DNA of 64,000 nt from Lewinellaceae bacterium. Lineage in GTDB: Bacteria > Bacteroidota > Bacteroidia > Chitinophagales > Saprospiraceae. The DNA lies in NCBI GenBank assembly GCA_020636075.1, contig JACJYO010000007.1, forward strand, positions 310,001 through 374,000. Reading direction: 5' to 3'. Both the position numbers and the translations under genes were made by a program. The notes beneath the pieces are model-generated. The model did no database searches and was not told the origin of the DNA. It saw nothing but the letters and a program-made list of their open reading frames with translations. Of the stretch, positions 27,575-34,397 are shown piece after piece. Positions within the stretch are counted from its first letter, which is position 1. Every line of letters starts with the position of its first letter.

Positions 27575-28375
27575 TTATATTTTCACCAGCCGGCGCACCG
27601 ATTTGCCATCGGCATTTCCAAGGCTGTAAATATAGGTGCCGGTGGCAAGGTTGCCGGCGTCGAAAGTGAATTGATTGGCGCCTTCGTACAGTTGAACTGT
27701 TTGGGTGTAAACCCGCTTGCCGACAAGGTTGAAAACTTCAAACTGGAAAACACCGCTTTGGGTGGATTGTGCCTCGATCCGGGTAAGGCCATTTGCCGGA
27801 TTGGGTACGGCGCGCAGGGCACTGAACGGGCTGTTCAGGTCGGTAGAAGATGATACGCACTCGCCCATGGCCCTAAGGATCAGGTAGTAGTGGTCGTCGG
27901 GAGCGAGATCGTTGCCCGGAAAAACCACAGGCACCGGTCCGAATTGGGTGGCAACTGTAGCGGTAATTTGCAGATCAAATGTATCGGGAGTATTGGCGTT
28001 TGTCGGAGTGCCATGCATCAAAATGCAACCCAGGGTAGCCGGATTGAATACACAGTTGGGTGGATCGCAGCTATAGGTCAATCCAATTGGGTAATTTCCA
28101 ATACCACCCGTTGTAGGGATGCTTACGCTGTTGATCGGTACAGAAATGGCCCCAAAGGCGATCGTCGTTGGTACATTGATGGTGACCGATTGGTCATAGG
28201 GTTCATCAATGCAGGCTAGTTTCAGGTTGTAAAAAGCAGAGTCAGGAGACCAGGGCGCCGGTGATAACAGCCCACCGGTGACTAACAGGTTTGAGTCGCG
28301 CATGCAGGTTTGCGCTTGGGCCAGGTTAATGATCAGGGAAGAAAACAGGAAAAGCAGAAGTAGTGCTTTTTTCAT
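27575..28375 (-). CDS. Small T9SS-secreted protein, paralogue of the adjacent PKD protein's N-terminus
   Basis: This 266-residue exported protein consists of a signal peptide (MKKALLLLFLFSSLIINLAQAQ), one beta-rich domain (about 25-165, with CVFNPATLGCILMHGTPTN and DTFDLQITATV) and a T9SS sorting tail (AVPNPANGLTRIEAQ ... LATGTYIYSLGNADGKSVRRLVKI, about 190-266). The GTPT-then-DTF/DSF pattern matches the protein encoded downstream at 25498. It could be the minimal single-domain version of that family. Function is unknown; the sorting tail shows only that it is delivered to the outside or the surface. Confidence 0.8.
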   Translation of the reverse strand: MKKALLLLFLFSSLIINLAQAQTCMRDSNLLVTGGLLSPAPWSPDSAFYNLKLACIDEPYDQSVTINVPTTIAFGAISVPINSVSIPTTGGIGNYPIGLTYSCDPPNCVFNPATLGCILMHGTPTNANTPDTFDLQITATVATQFGPVPVVFPGNDLAPDDHYYLILRAMGECVSSSTDLNSPFSALRAVPNPANGLTRIEAQSTQSGVFQFEVFNLVGKRVYTQTVQLYEGANQFTFDAGNLATGTYIYSLGNADGKSVRRLVKI

Positions 28376-28515
28376 AGGTTTAAGCGTTAGTAAGCAGAAT
28401 GGTTAGTGTATGGTATGTCTTAAAACTTAGCTCGCCGAAGTTCCGGCATTTTCCGGATTTATCAGAAAAATAAGTCGGATTAACGAATGGTTTGACAGCG
28501 GGGGCTGGTGATACT

Positions 28516-28556
28516 AAAAAAAACGAGGAACTGGCCTTACAGCCGGTTCCTCGTTT
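28516..28556 (-). terminator. Intrinsic terminator of the infC-rpmI-rplT operon
   Basis: Stem arms 28521-28535 and 28542-28556 (aaacgaggaactggc / gccggttcctcgttt, one G-U pair) have a 6-nt loop. On the minus strand they are followed by a T-run (plus-strand A-run 28516-28523). It lies 36 bp downstream of the rplT stop. Confidence 0.9.
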
Positions 28557-28591
28557 TGCCCTTAAAATGAAGTACTGCAAATAGCAGTCGC

Positions 28592-28939
28592 TCAACGTTT
28601 TACCGCGTCCACAATAGACTTAAAGGTGGTCGGGTGGTTGAGTGCCAGGTCGGCCAGCGCTTTGCGGTTGAGGCTAATGCCTTTTTGGCCGAGCGCATGG
28701 ATGAAGCGGCTGTAGCTCATGCCTTCCATGCGGGTAGCGGCGTTAATACGCGCGATCCACAGGCGGCGATAGATGCGTTTTTTGTTTTTCCGGTCGCGAA
28801 AAGCGTATTGCCAGCCTTTTTCAAGGGTGTTTTTAGCGACGGTGTAAACTTTGGAACGGGCGCCAAAATAGCCGCGGGCGGCTTTCATGATTTTTTTCCG
28901 GCGGGCGCGGCTGGCCGGATTGTTGGTTGCTCTTGGCAT
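28592..28939 (-). CDS. rplT: 50S ribosomal protein L20
   Basis: This 115-residue, strongly basic protein has the full L20 pattern: MPRATNNPASRARRKKIMKAARGYFG, RDRKNKKRIYRRLWIARINAATR and YSRFIHALGQKGISLNRKALADLA. It binds 23S rRNA early in assembly of the large subunit, and in other bacteria it represses its own operon by binding mRNA that mimics its rRNA site. Length is normal. It is the last gene of infC-rpmI-rplT and is followed by an intrinsic terminator. The 187-bp gap to rpmI is longer than usual. Confidence 0.98.
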   Translation of the reverse strand: MPRATNNPASRARRKKIMKAARGYFGARSKVYTVAKNTLEKGWQYAFRDRKNKKRIYRRLWIARINAATRMEGMSYSRFIHALGQKGISLNRKALADLALNHPTTFKSIVDAVKR

Positions 28940-29126
28940 GTGTAATTTTTTAGTGCAACTCCGGGATTTTCATTGTTCATCCTGCTGATGCAGTTGGTTT
29001 GTTGAAAATGCTTATACCAGAGTCCTCGTTAAAAAATATGGTTTGAAAATCCAACCGGTAAGGCTGGCGTGCTTGGCCTGGCAGCGCTGCATTTAAATCG
29101 CGGCTGCCCGGCAGCAATGCGGCTGC
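28940..29126 (-). promoter_or_regulatory. rpmI-rplT spacer with a word shared with the infC leader
   Basis: This 187-bp spacer contains tggcctggcagcg at 29074-29086 (plus strand), the same 13-mer as at 30231-30243 in the infC leader. On the mRNA strand it lies within GC-rich self-complementary words (gcagccgcattgctgc). It might be a second binding site for an operon regulator such as L20; this is inference. Confidence 0.35.
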
Positions 29127-29321
29127 TTAAATGACCAGCATCCGCTCAATGCGAGCGTGTTCGCTTTTGTCGACGATGATGCTACCGTTGAGGTGGCGCT
29201 TTGCTTTTTTCGTCTTGGCGCGAAGGATGTGGCGCATTCCTGCGCGATTGCGTTTGATTTTCCCAGAGCCGGTTACCTTGAAACGCTTCTTGGCGCCGGA
29301 GTGGGTTTTCATTTTCGGCAT
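29127..29321 (-). CDS. rpmI: 50S ribosomal protein L35
   Basis: This 64-residue basic protein (MPKMKTHSGAKKRFKVTGSGKIKRN... ending in SEHARIERMLVI) matches L35 over its full usual length. The open frame extends 25 codons further upstream, but the extension has no family resemblance, and a TACCTTTG promoter box lies inside it (29354-29361), so the ATG at 29321 is chosen. It is the middle gene of infC-rpmI-rplT. Confidence 0.97.
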   Translation of the reverse strand: MPKMKTHSGAKKRFKVTGSGKIKRNRAGMRHILRAKTKKAKRHLNGSIIVDKSEHARIERMLVI

Positions 29322-29353
29322 GGCAAAAATGTGTTTTTTTGAAAAATGGAGCG

Positions 29354-29387
29354 CAAAGGTAAGATGCCTTGATCTAAATGTAGACAA
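29354..29387 (-). promoter_or_regulatory. Candidate internal promoter for rpmI-rplT
   Basis: On the minus strand TTG (plus 29385-29387), a 23-bp spacer and an exact TACCTTTG box (plus 29354-29361) lie 33 bp upstream of rpmI. The spacer is at the long end for Bacteroidota. It would allow the two ribosomal protein genes to be made without infC. Confidence 0.5.
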
Positions 29388-29448
29388 TGTGATCAATTTT
29401 TTTCGGGCGGCTCACAGAATAAAGCATACCGGGAAAATTGATCACATT
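29386..29448. repeat. Perfect 15-bp inverted repeat in the infC-rpmI spacer
   Basis: aatgtgatcaatttt at 29386-29400 pairs exactly with aaaattgatcacatt at 29434-29448, across a 33-nt loop. It starts 14 bp after the infC stop and overlaps the -33 end of the candidate rpmI promoter. A hairpin that ends or attenuates infC read-through, or an operator, are both possible. Confidence 0.65.
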
Positions 29449-29462
29449 GAACTGGCGGGCAC

Positions 29463-30191
29463 TTATTTTTTGGGCGATTTCTTGGGCGCGATGATCACCA
29501 TCATGCGCCGACCGTCCATGCGGGGGAGTTGTTCCGGTGCGCCGAAATCTTCGAGCTCCTTCAAAAAACGCAGCAGCAGCAATTCGCCACGATCTTTAAA
29601 CACAATGGCGCGACCGCGAAACTGGACGTAGGCTTTCACTTTATTGCCGTCGGAAAGAAAGTTCTTGGCGTGGCGCAGTTTGAATTCAAAGTCGTGATCG
29701 CCGGTTTCAGGTCCGAACCGAATTTCCTTCAGTTGTTGTTTAACCGAGTTGGCTTTCAGTTCCTTTTCGCGTTTCTTCTTTTGATAGAGGAATTTATTGT
29801 AGTCGGCAATTTTAGCTACCGGGGGTTCGGCATTCGGAGAAATCTCGATGAGGTCCAAGCCCATCTCCTCAGCCCAGGAAACCAGCTGGGAGGTTCTGTA
29901 AACCCCGGTTTCCACTTTTTGGCCGGTAGCTTCAGCGATCTCGGCAAGATTGTCCCCTACAAGGCGAAGCTCCGGGGCGCGAATCGCGTCATTTATTCGA
30001 TGTTCTGTTTGTTGTTGGCGTGGTGCAAATGGGCGCCGTCCGCCTTGTGGTGGCCGGTTGCCGCCACCAGGGCCGTTTTGCTGCCCTCCAGGACGATTTT
30101 GGGTATTACCACCCGGACGGTTTTGCGAGTTGCCGGGGCGGTTTTGGTTACCGCCACCGCCAGGTTTAGGAGAAGAAGGTTTTAATGCCAA
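29463..30191 (-). CDS. infC: Translation initiation factor IF-3 with Asn/Arg/Pro/Gly-rich N-terminal extension
   Basis: This 242-residue protein contains the two IF-3 domains from about residue 62 (HRINDAIRAPELRLVGDN) to the end (FRGRAIVFKDRGELLLLRFLKE ... MMVIIAPKK). IF-3 binds the 30S subunit and checks start-codon pairing. The first 60 residues are low-complexity (repeats of QNRPGG/NRPGN), an extension seen in some Bacteroidota IF-3 proteins and of unknown role. The start is not ATG: the frame opens at TTG (30189-30191), with in-frame ATT and ATA codons 12 and 9 bases further upstream. E. coli infC also uses a rare start (AUU) for self-control, so the real start needs care. A structured leader lies just upstream. 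Confidence 0.95.
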   Translation of the reverse strand: MALKPSSPKPGGGGNQNRPGNSQNRPGGNTQNRPGGQQNGPGGGNRPPQGGRRPFAPRQQQTEHRINDAIRAPELRLVGDNLAEIAEATGQKVETGVYRTSQLVSWAEEMGLDLIEISPNAEPPVAKIADYNKFLYQKKKREKELKANSVKQQLKEIRFGPETGDHDFEFKLRHAKNFLSDGNKVKAYVQFRGRAIVFKDRGELLLLRFLKELEDFGAPEQLPRMDGRRMMVIIAPKKSPKK

Positions 30192-30219
30192 ATTACGTAT
30201 AATGTTTTGTTAAAAAATC

Positions 30220-30300
30220 ATTCCGGGTAGTGGCCTGGCAGCGTTGGGCAAAAAAATTGGATACCCGGAATCGCTACCGAATACCCAGCGCTACCAATTT
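30220..30300 (-). promoter_or_regulatory. Structured infC leader with mutually exclusive and interleaved stems
   Basis: Three arm pairs are seen: attccgggta (30220-30229) with tacccggaat (30262-30271), perfect; agcgttggg (30240-30248) with cccagcgct (30284-30292), one G-U; aaattgg (30254-30260) with ccaattt (30294-30300), perfect. The first two interleave, as in a pseudoknot. The third would be followed on the mRNA by a U-run. The first pair lies about 28 nt before the infC start, so it could control translation. Confidence 0.45.
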
Positions 30301-30374
30301 GAAAATTACTTCCACAAAAGTAAACATTAATTGCGGGAAAGGGGTTTCCTGGACTGAAAAAATATTTTTTGTTT

Positions 30375-30382
30375 TAGGTTTG
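30375..30382 (+). promoter_or_regulatory. Candidate -7 box TAGGTTTG for priA
   Basis: This is an exact TAnnTTTG match 33 bp upstream of the priA ATG. No TTG is found at the expected -33 position, so support is partial. Confidence 0.4.
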
Positions 30383-30414
30383 CACAGTACTTCCGGCCTC
30401 GCCGAATTAATTCC

Positions 30415-32859
30415 ATGACCTACGCCGATATTATTCTGCCGCTTGCACTGCCTAAACGCAGTTATACGTACAGCATTCCGGAAATTATGCTTCCGGATGT
30501 GCAGCCAGGGGTCCGTGTGGAAGTGCCCTTTGGAAAAAGCAAACTGTACAGCGGTGTGGTAGTCGGGGTCCATACTACTCAGCCGGATTACCGGGTGAAA
30601 TCAATCCTGGCCGTGTTGGACGAAACACCGGTTGTTGTGGAACAGCAGTTGAAATTGTGGGACTGGATCGCCGATTATTATTGCTGCACCCTGGGCGAAG
30701 TGATGAGTGCGGCACTACCCGGCCATCTCAAACTGACCAGCGAAACGAAACTGATCCAAAATTCTGCATACGGCGATGATTTCTCCGAATTGGACAACGA
30801 TGAATACCTGCTCGCCGAAGCCCTGCATATTCAGAACGAAATCACCATCGATGACGCCCGGAAAATTCTGAATAAAAAAACCGTTTTCCCGGTCGTTCAA
30901 CGCCTGCTGCTCAAGGGTGTGCTCACGCTCCGGGAGGATTTGCAGGAAAAATACCGACCCAAAAAAGTGATGGCGGTACGGCTTGCCGAACCCTACCGCA
31001 CTGACCAGGAACTCCTGCGTCCGGTGCTCGATGCATTGGAAAAAAACGAGCGGCAACTCGAAACACTGCTTGCCTACTTACATTTGAGCCGAAGCCGCCC
31101 CTGGGTGCGCCGGCAAGAGGTGCTCGACAAGGCTGGTGTTTCAGAGTCGCCGCTTCAGACCCTGGTAAAAAAGGAAGTGCTCGAATTGTATGAGCGCGAG
31201 ATCAGTCGCATTGCCGGGTTTGAAGACGAACTGGTGGAGGCTTCCGAACTTTCGGAACAGCAACGACAGGCTCTTTCTGAAATCAATACGGGGTTCAAAC
31301 AACACAACACCATACTCTTGCACGGTGTTACCGGCAGCGGAAAAACGCGGGTATACCTTGAACTGATGCGCGAGGTCATGCTACAGGGTGGGCAGGTGCT
31401 GTACCTCTTACCTGAAATTGCGCTGACCACACAGATCATCAATCGCCTGCAAAGTATTTTCGGTGCCGACGTTGCGGTTTTTCACTCCAAAATCAATTAC
31501 AACGAACGGGTTGAAGTGTGGCGTGCGGCAGCGGCAGGTAAGCCGGTGATCCTTTCGGCGCGCTCGGGATTGTTCCTGCCCTTTCAAAACCTGCAATTGG
31601 TCATCGTAGACGAGGAGCACGATCCTTCGTTCAAACAGTATGACCCGGCCCCCCGGTACAATGCCCGCGACACGGCCATTTTTTTGGCTAACATTTACGG
31701 CGCCAAGGTGCTGCTCGGTACCGCCACGCCCGCCGTGGAAAGTTATTTCAATGCAAAAAAAGGCAAATACGGACTGGTAGAAATGCCGGAACGATTTGGT
31801 GGCTTGCAGCTCCCCGAAATTCGCCAAATCGACTTGCGTGAGCAGCACAAAACCCGGCAAATGAAAAGCATCTTTTCCCCGGCCTTGCTCGAAGGTCTTC
31901 AGCAGGCGCTCGACCGGGGTGAGCAGGCCATACTTTTCCAAAACCGGCGCGGATACTCCCCTATTCTTGAATGTCAAACCTGCGGCTGGACCGCCCAATG
32001 CCGCCACTGCGATGTGAGCCTGACCTATCACAAACATACCAACCGGCTGCGCTGCCATTATTGCGGGTATCAGGAATCGGTGCCTGCCGTTTGCCCCGCT
32101 TGCGAAAGCGGGAAGGTTACCCTGTTGGGCTTTGGCACCGAAAAAATAGAGGATGAACTCAAACTGTTCCTGCCCAAAGCCCGCATCGGCCGCCTCGACC
32201 TGGATACCGCCAGCACCAAAAACAACCTGATTGCCATACTCAATGATTTTGAAGAAAAACGCATCGATATCCTGGTCGGCACCCAAATGGTAACCAAAGG
32301 CCTGGACTTTGAAAATGTGGGCATCGTGGGTGTGCTGGGCGCCGATCAACTGGTGCGTTTCCCCGATTTTCGGGCCGGCGAGCGGGCCTATCAACTGCTG
32401 ACCCAGGTAGCAGGCCGCGCCGGCCGTAAGCATAAACAGGGCCTGGTGCTGGTGCAGTCCTGGAACCCGGCGCACCCGGTGTTGCAGGAGGTGCAACGCG
32501 GCGATTTTGCCGGATTTATGCAGCGGGAGATGAAGGAACGGCGCGATTTCCTGTACCCGCCGTTTAACCGGCTTATCCACATACGCCTGCAACACAAGGA
32601 CGATAAAATCGTATATCTCGCTGCCGACATGTTTGCCAAATTCCTGCGCCAGCCCATGGGCAAGCGCGTGCTCGGCCCGGTGCAGCCCTCGGTACCCCGC
32701 GTACGCAGTTATTACCTTCAGGAGATTTTGCTCAAACTTGAAAAAGATGCCAAGGTGATCCAGGCGGCCAAAGACCTGATCCGCAAAGCGACGGAAACGG
32801 TGACGAGCAAGCCGGGTTGGGGGCAGCTGCGGGTGGCGGTGGATGTGGATCCGGTGTGA
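30415..32859 (+). CDS. priA: Primosomal replication restart helicase PriA
   Basis: This 814-residue superfamily 2 helicase restarts stalled replication forks. The N-terminal DNA-binding part begins ADIILPLALPKRSYTYSIP. The helicase core has Walker A GVTGSGKT (about 303), the DEEH box VDEEHDPSFKQ (about 400) and LGTATPAVESY. The zinc-binding insert has the cysteines CQTCGWTAQCRHC and CHYCG...CPAC (about 519-565). GTQMVTKGLDF, QVAGRAGR and a C-terminal domain follow. Length and order are standard for PriA. It diverges from infC with 223 bp between, and is followed by a repeat-rich stretch and the convergent ppa gene. Confidence 0.97.
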   Translation: MTYADIILPLALPKRSYTYSIPEIMLPDVQPGVRVEVPFGKSKLYSGVVVGVHTTQPDYRVKSILAVLDETPVVVEQQLKLWDWIADYYCCTLGEVMSAALPGHLKLTSETKLIQNSAYGDDFSELDNDEYLLAEALHIQNEITIDDARKILNKKTVFPVVQRLLLKGVLTLREDLQEKYRPKKVMAVRLAEPYRTDQELLRPVLDALEKNERQLETLLAYLHLSRSRPWVRRQEVLDKAGVSESPLQTLVKKEVLELYEREISRIAGFEDELVEASELSEQQRQALSEINTGFKQHNTILLHGVTGSGKTRVYLELMREVMLQGGQVLYLLPEIALTTQIINRLQSIFGADVAVFHSKINYNERVEVWRAAAAGKPVILSARSGLFLPFQNLQLVIVDEEHDPSFKQYDPAPRYNARDTAIFLANIYGAKVLLGTATPAVESYFNAKKGKYGLVEMPERFGGLQLPEIRQIDLREQHKTRQMKSIFSPALLEGLQQALDRGEQAILFQNRRGYSPILECQTCGWTAQCRHCDVSLTYHKHTNRLRCHYCGYQESVPAVCPACESGKVTLLGFGTEKIEDELKLFLPKARIGRLDLDTASTKNNLIAILNDFEEKRIDILVGTQMVTKGLDFENVGIVGVLGADQLVRFPDFRAGERAYQLLTQVAGRAGRKHKQGLVLVQSWNPAHPVLQEVQRGDFAGFMQREMKERRDFLYPPFNRLIHIRLQHKDDKIVYLAADMFAKFLRQPMGKRVLGPVQPSVPRVRSYYLQEILLKLEKDAKVIQAAKDLIRKATETVTSKPGWGQLRVAVDVDPV

Positions 32860-32885
32860 GTGGAAGCAGTACGCTCAGGGCTACT

Positions 32886-32999
32886 ACAAATTTCAAATTT
32901 GGGCTTTTAACAATTTGACATTTCAAATTCATGAAACTTCCCAATTAGGGATCATTCTTATTTATTTGAAATTTCAAAAAAAAATTTGAGATTGGAAAA
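32886..32999. repeat. AAATTTCAAATTT repeat, intergenic copy
   Basis: This A/T-rich segment (caaatttcaaatttggg ... tttgaaatttcaaaa ... gattggaaaagtt) lies between priA and ppa. Its order of words matches the segment inside the adhesin gene at 6374-6481. Its ends are inverted relative to each other. The frameshifted ppa frame runs into it. Confidence 0.65.
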
Positions 33000-33558
33000 G
33001 TTGGACCATTATGGCCGGGATGCTACCAACCCCGATAATCCACCAAACTCTTCGCCACAATCTCCCGCGCCACCGCCGCATTTTGAAACTCCTCCACCTG
33101 CACGGATTTGTTTTCCAGTTTTTATAGTCTTCAAAAAAACTGCGCAGTTCCCGGAAGAAATGCTCGGGCAGTTCACTGATATCGTTCATGTGATTGACGC
33201 TCATGTCGTGCTCGGCAACGGCGATGATCTTGTCGTCCATTTCACCCTGATCGATCATGCGCATCACACCGATCACCTTGGCCGATACGAGGCACAGCGG
33301 CACCAGGGTGATCTGGGTGAGCACCAGGATGTCGAGCGGGTCATGGTCGTCGCAGTACGACTGCGGGATGAAGCCATAGTTGGCGGGATAGTACACGGAA
33401 GAGTAGAGGACCCTGTCAAGTTTGAGCAGGCCCGAATCCTTGTCGAGTTCGTACTTGGCCCGTGAGTGACGCGGGATTTCAATAATGGCGTTGACGATGT
33501 CCGGCGCATTCGGGCCGGGCGAGACATTGTGCCAGGGGTGATTGGTAGATGTGGGCAT
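32974..33558 (-). CDS. ppa: Inorganic pyrophosphatase, C-terminus frameshifted
   Basis: Soluble family I pyrophosphatase hydrolyses PPi to drive biosynthesis. The N-terminal part is normal: IVNAIIEIPRHSRAKYELDKDSGLLKLDRVLYSS, YPANYGFIPQSYCDDHDPLDILVL with the metal-binding acidic cluster, and AKVIGVMRMIDQGEMDDKIIAV. From about residue 146 the frame reads NWKTNPCRWRSFKMRRWRG, unlike the family. One base added to the A5 run (plus-strand T5 at 33119-33123) restores KLENKSVQVEEFQ...IVAKSLVDYRGW and a TAG stop at 33023-33025, giving a normal 178-residue protein. So it is either a sequencing or assembly slip in a homopolymer or a recent frameshift; the visible frame instead runs to 32974. An essential gene like this would be expected to be intact. 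Confidence 0.9.
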   Translation of the reverse strand: MPTSTNHPWHNVSPGPNAPDIVNAIIEIPRHSRAKYELDKDSGLLKLDRVLYSSVYYPANYGFIPQSYCDDHDPLDILVLTQITLVPLCLVSAKVIGVMRMIDQGEMDDKIIAVAEHDMSVNHMNDISELPEHFFRELRSFFEDYKNWKTNPCRWRSFKMRRWRGRLWRRVWWIIGVGSIPAIMVQLFQSQIFF

Positions 33559-33644
33559 ACAACTGATTTTTGCAATAAATTTAGGATGGTTTTACACCCG
33601 GGAGTTATCCGGTTTTAAAACAAGATGCAGTCGAAACAGGTTCC

Positions 33645-34370
33645 TTACAGCTGTTCCAAACGCTCCAATACCTGGTCCCGGTAGCCCTTGCTGAGTGGAA
33701 TAGATTTGTCTTTAACCTGAATAAAATTTTCCTGTAAATCGACACTTTGGATTTGATTCAGGTTGATCAAAAAACTGCGGTGCGTGCGGGCAAACTGCCG
33801 TGTATTCAGTTTTTCTTCCAACTGGCCCAGCGGAATCCGGACGACAAATTTGCGCCCGGTTGAGGTGTGCAACTCTGAATACCGGTCGTCGGCTTCGGCG
33901 TAGAGTATTTCGGCAAGGCTAACCTTCTCCAATTTTTCGCGCACCTTGATAAACAGCGAGTCCTGTAATACCAGATCGCCTGCTTCGAATGTTGTTTCGG
34001 GGCTTTTGGCCAGTTGAGCAACCGCCAATTCAATGCTACGCTGCAGTTGCAATTCGTCGAAGGGCTTTATGATAAATGCCGCCGGATGGGTTTGCTGCGC
34101 CCGGGCAAAGGTTTCATCGTCTTGCAGGGAAGTGATGAACACGACCGGAACGGCCCGGGCCCGGTTGGCCCGTGCAGCCAGCTCAATACCATCTACTTCG
34201 CCAGCCAGATTGATATCGAGAAGTAACAGGTCTGGCTTTTCCCGGTGGAAACAATCCAGTGCGTCGAAGGCATTGTCGAATGCCCCGACCACCTCGTATC
34301 CCATTCGGTCTATGAGCATTTCGAGTTGGCTGGCGTACAGCGGCTCGTCTTCAACGATCAGGATTCTCAT
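33645..34370 (-). CDS. LytTR-family response regulator
   Basis: This 241-residue regulator has a receiver domain (about 1-120: MRILIVEDEPLYASQ, phospho-acceptor Asp in LLLLDINLAGEVDG, Thr/Lys in VFITS and IIKPF) and a C-terminal LytTR DNA-binding domain (about 140-241: KLEKVSLAEILYAEADDRYSELHT ... FARTHRSFLINLNQI). It would be phosphorylated by the kinase encoded immediately upstream (gap 27 bp, same strand). The ATG at 34370 is chosen over 34391 because the receiver fold starts at MRILIVED. Targets are unknown; the surface cassette at 36922 diverges from this pair and is a candidate. Confidence 0.93.
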   Translation of the reverse strand: MRILIVEDEPLYASQLEMLIDRMGYEVVGAFDNAFDALDCFHREKPDLLLLDINLAGEVDGIELAARANRARAVPVVFITSLQDDETFARAQQTHPAAFIIKPFDELQLQRSIELAVAQLAKSPETTFEAGDLVLQDSLFIKVREKLEKVSLAEILYAEADDRYSELHTSTGRKFVVRIPLGQLEEKLNTRQFARTHRSFLINLNQIQSVDLQENFIQVKDKSIPLSKGYRDQVLERLEQL

Positions 34371-34397
34371 TTTTAGCAACAGTTGGTTCAATCAAAC

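Noticed and set aside
31408..32595. 395-residue minus-strand frame opposite priA
   Set aside because: The priA frame carries all helicase motifs; the opposite frame shows none and arises from codon bias.
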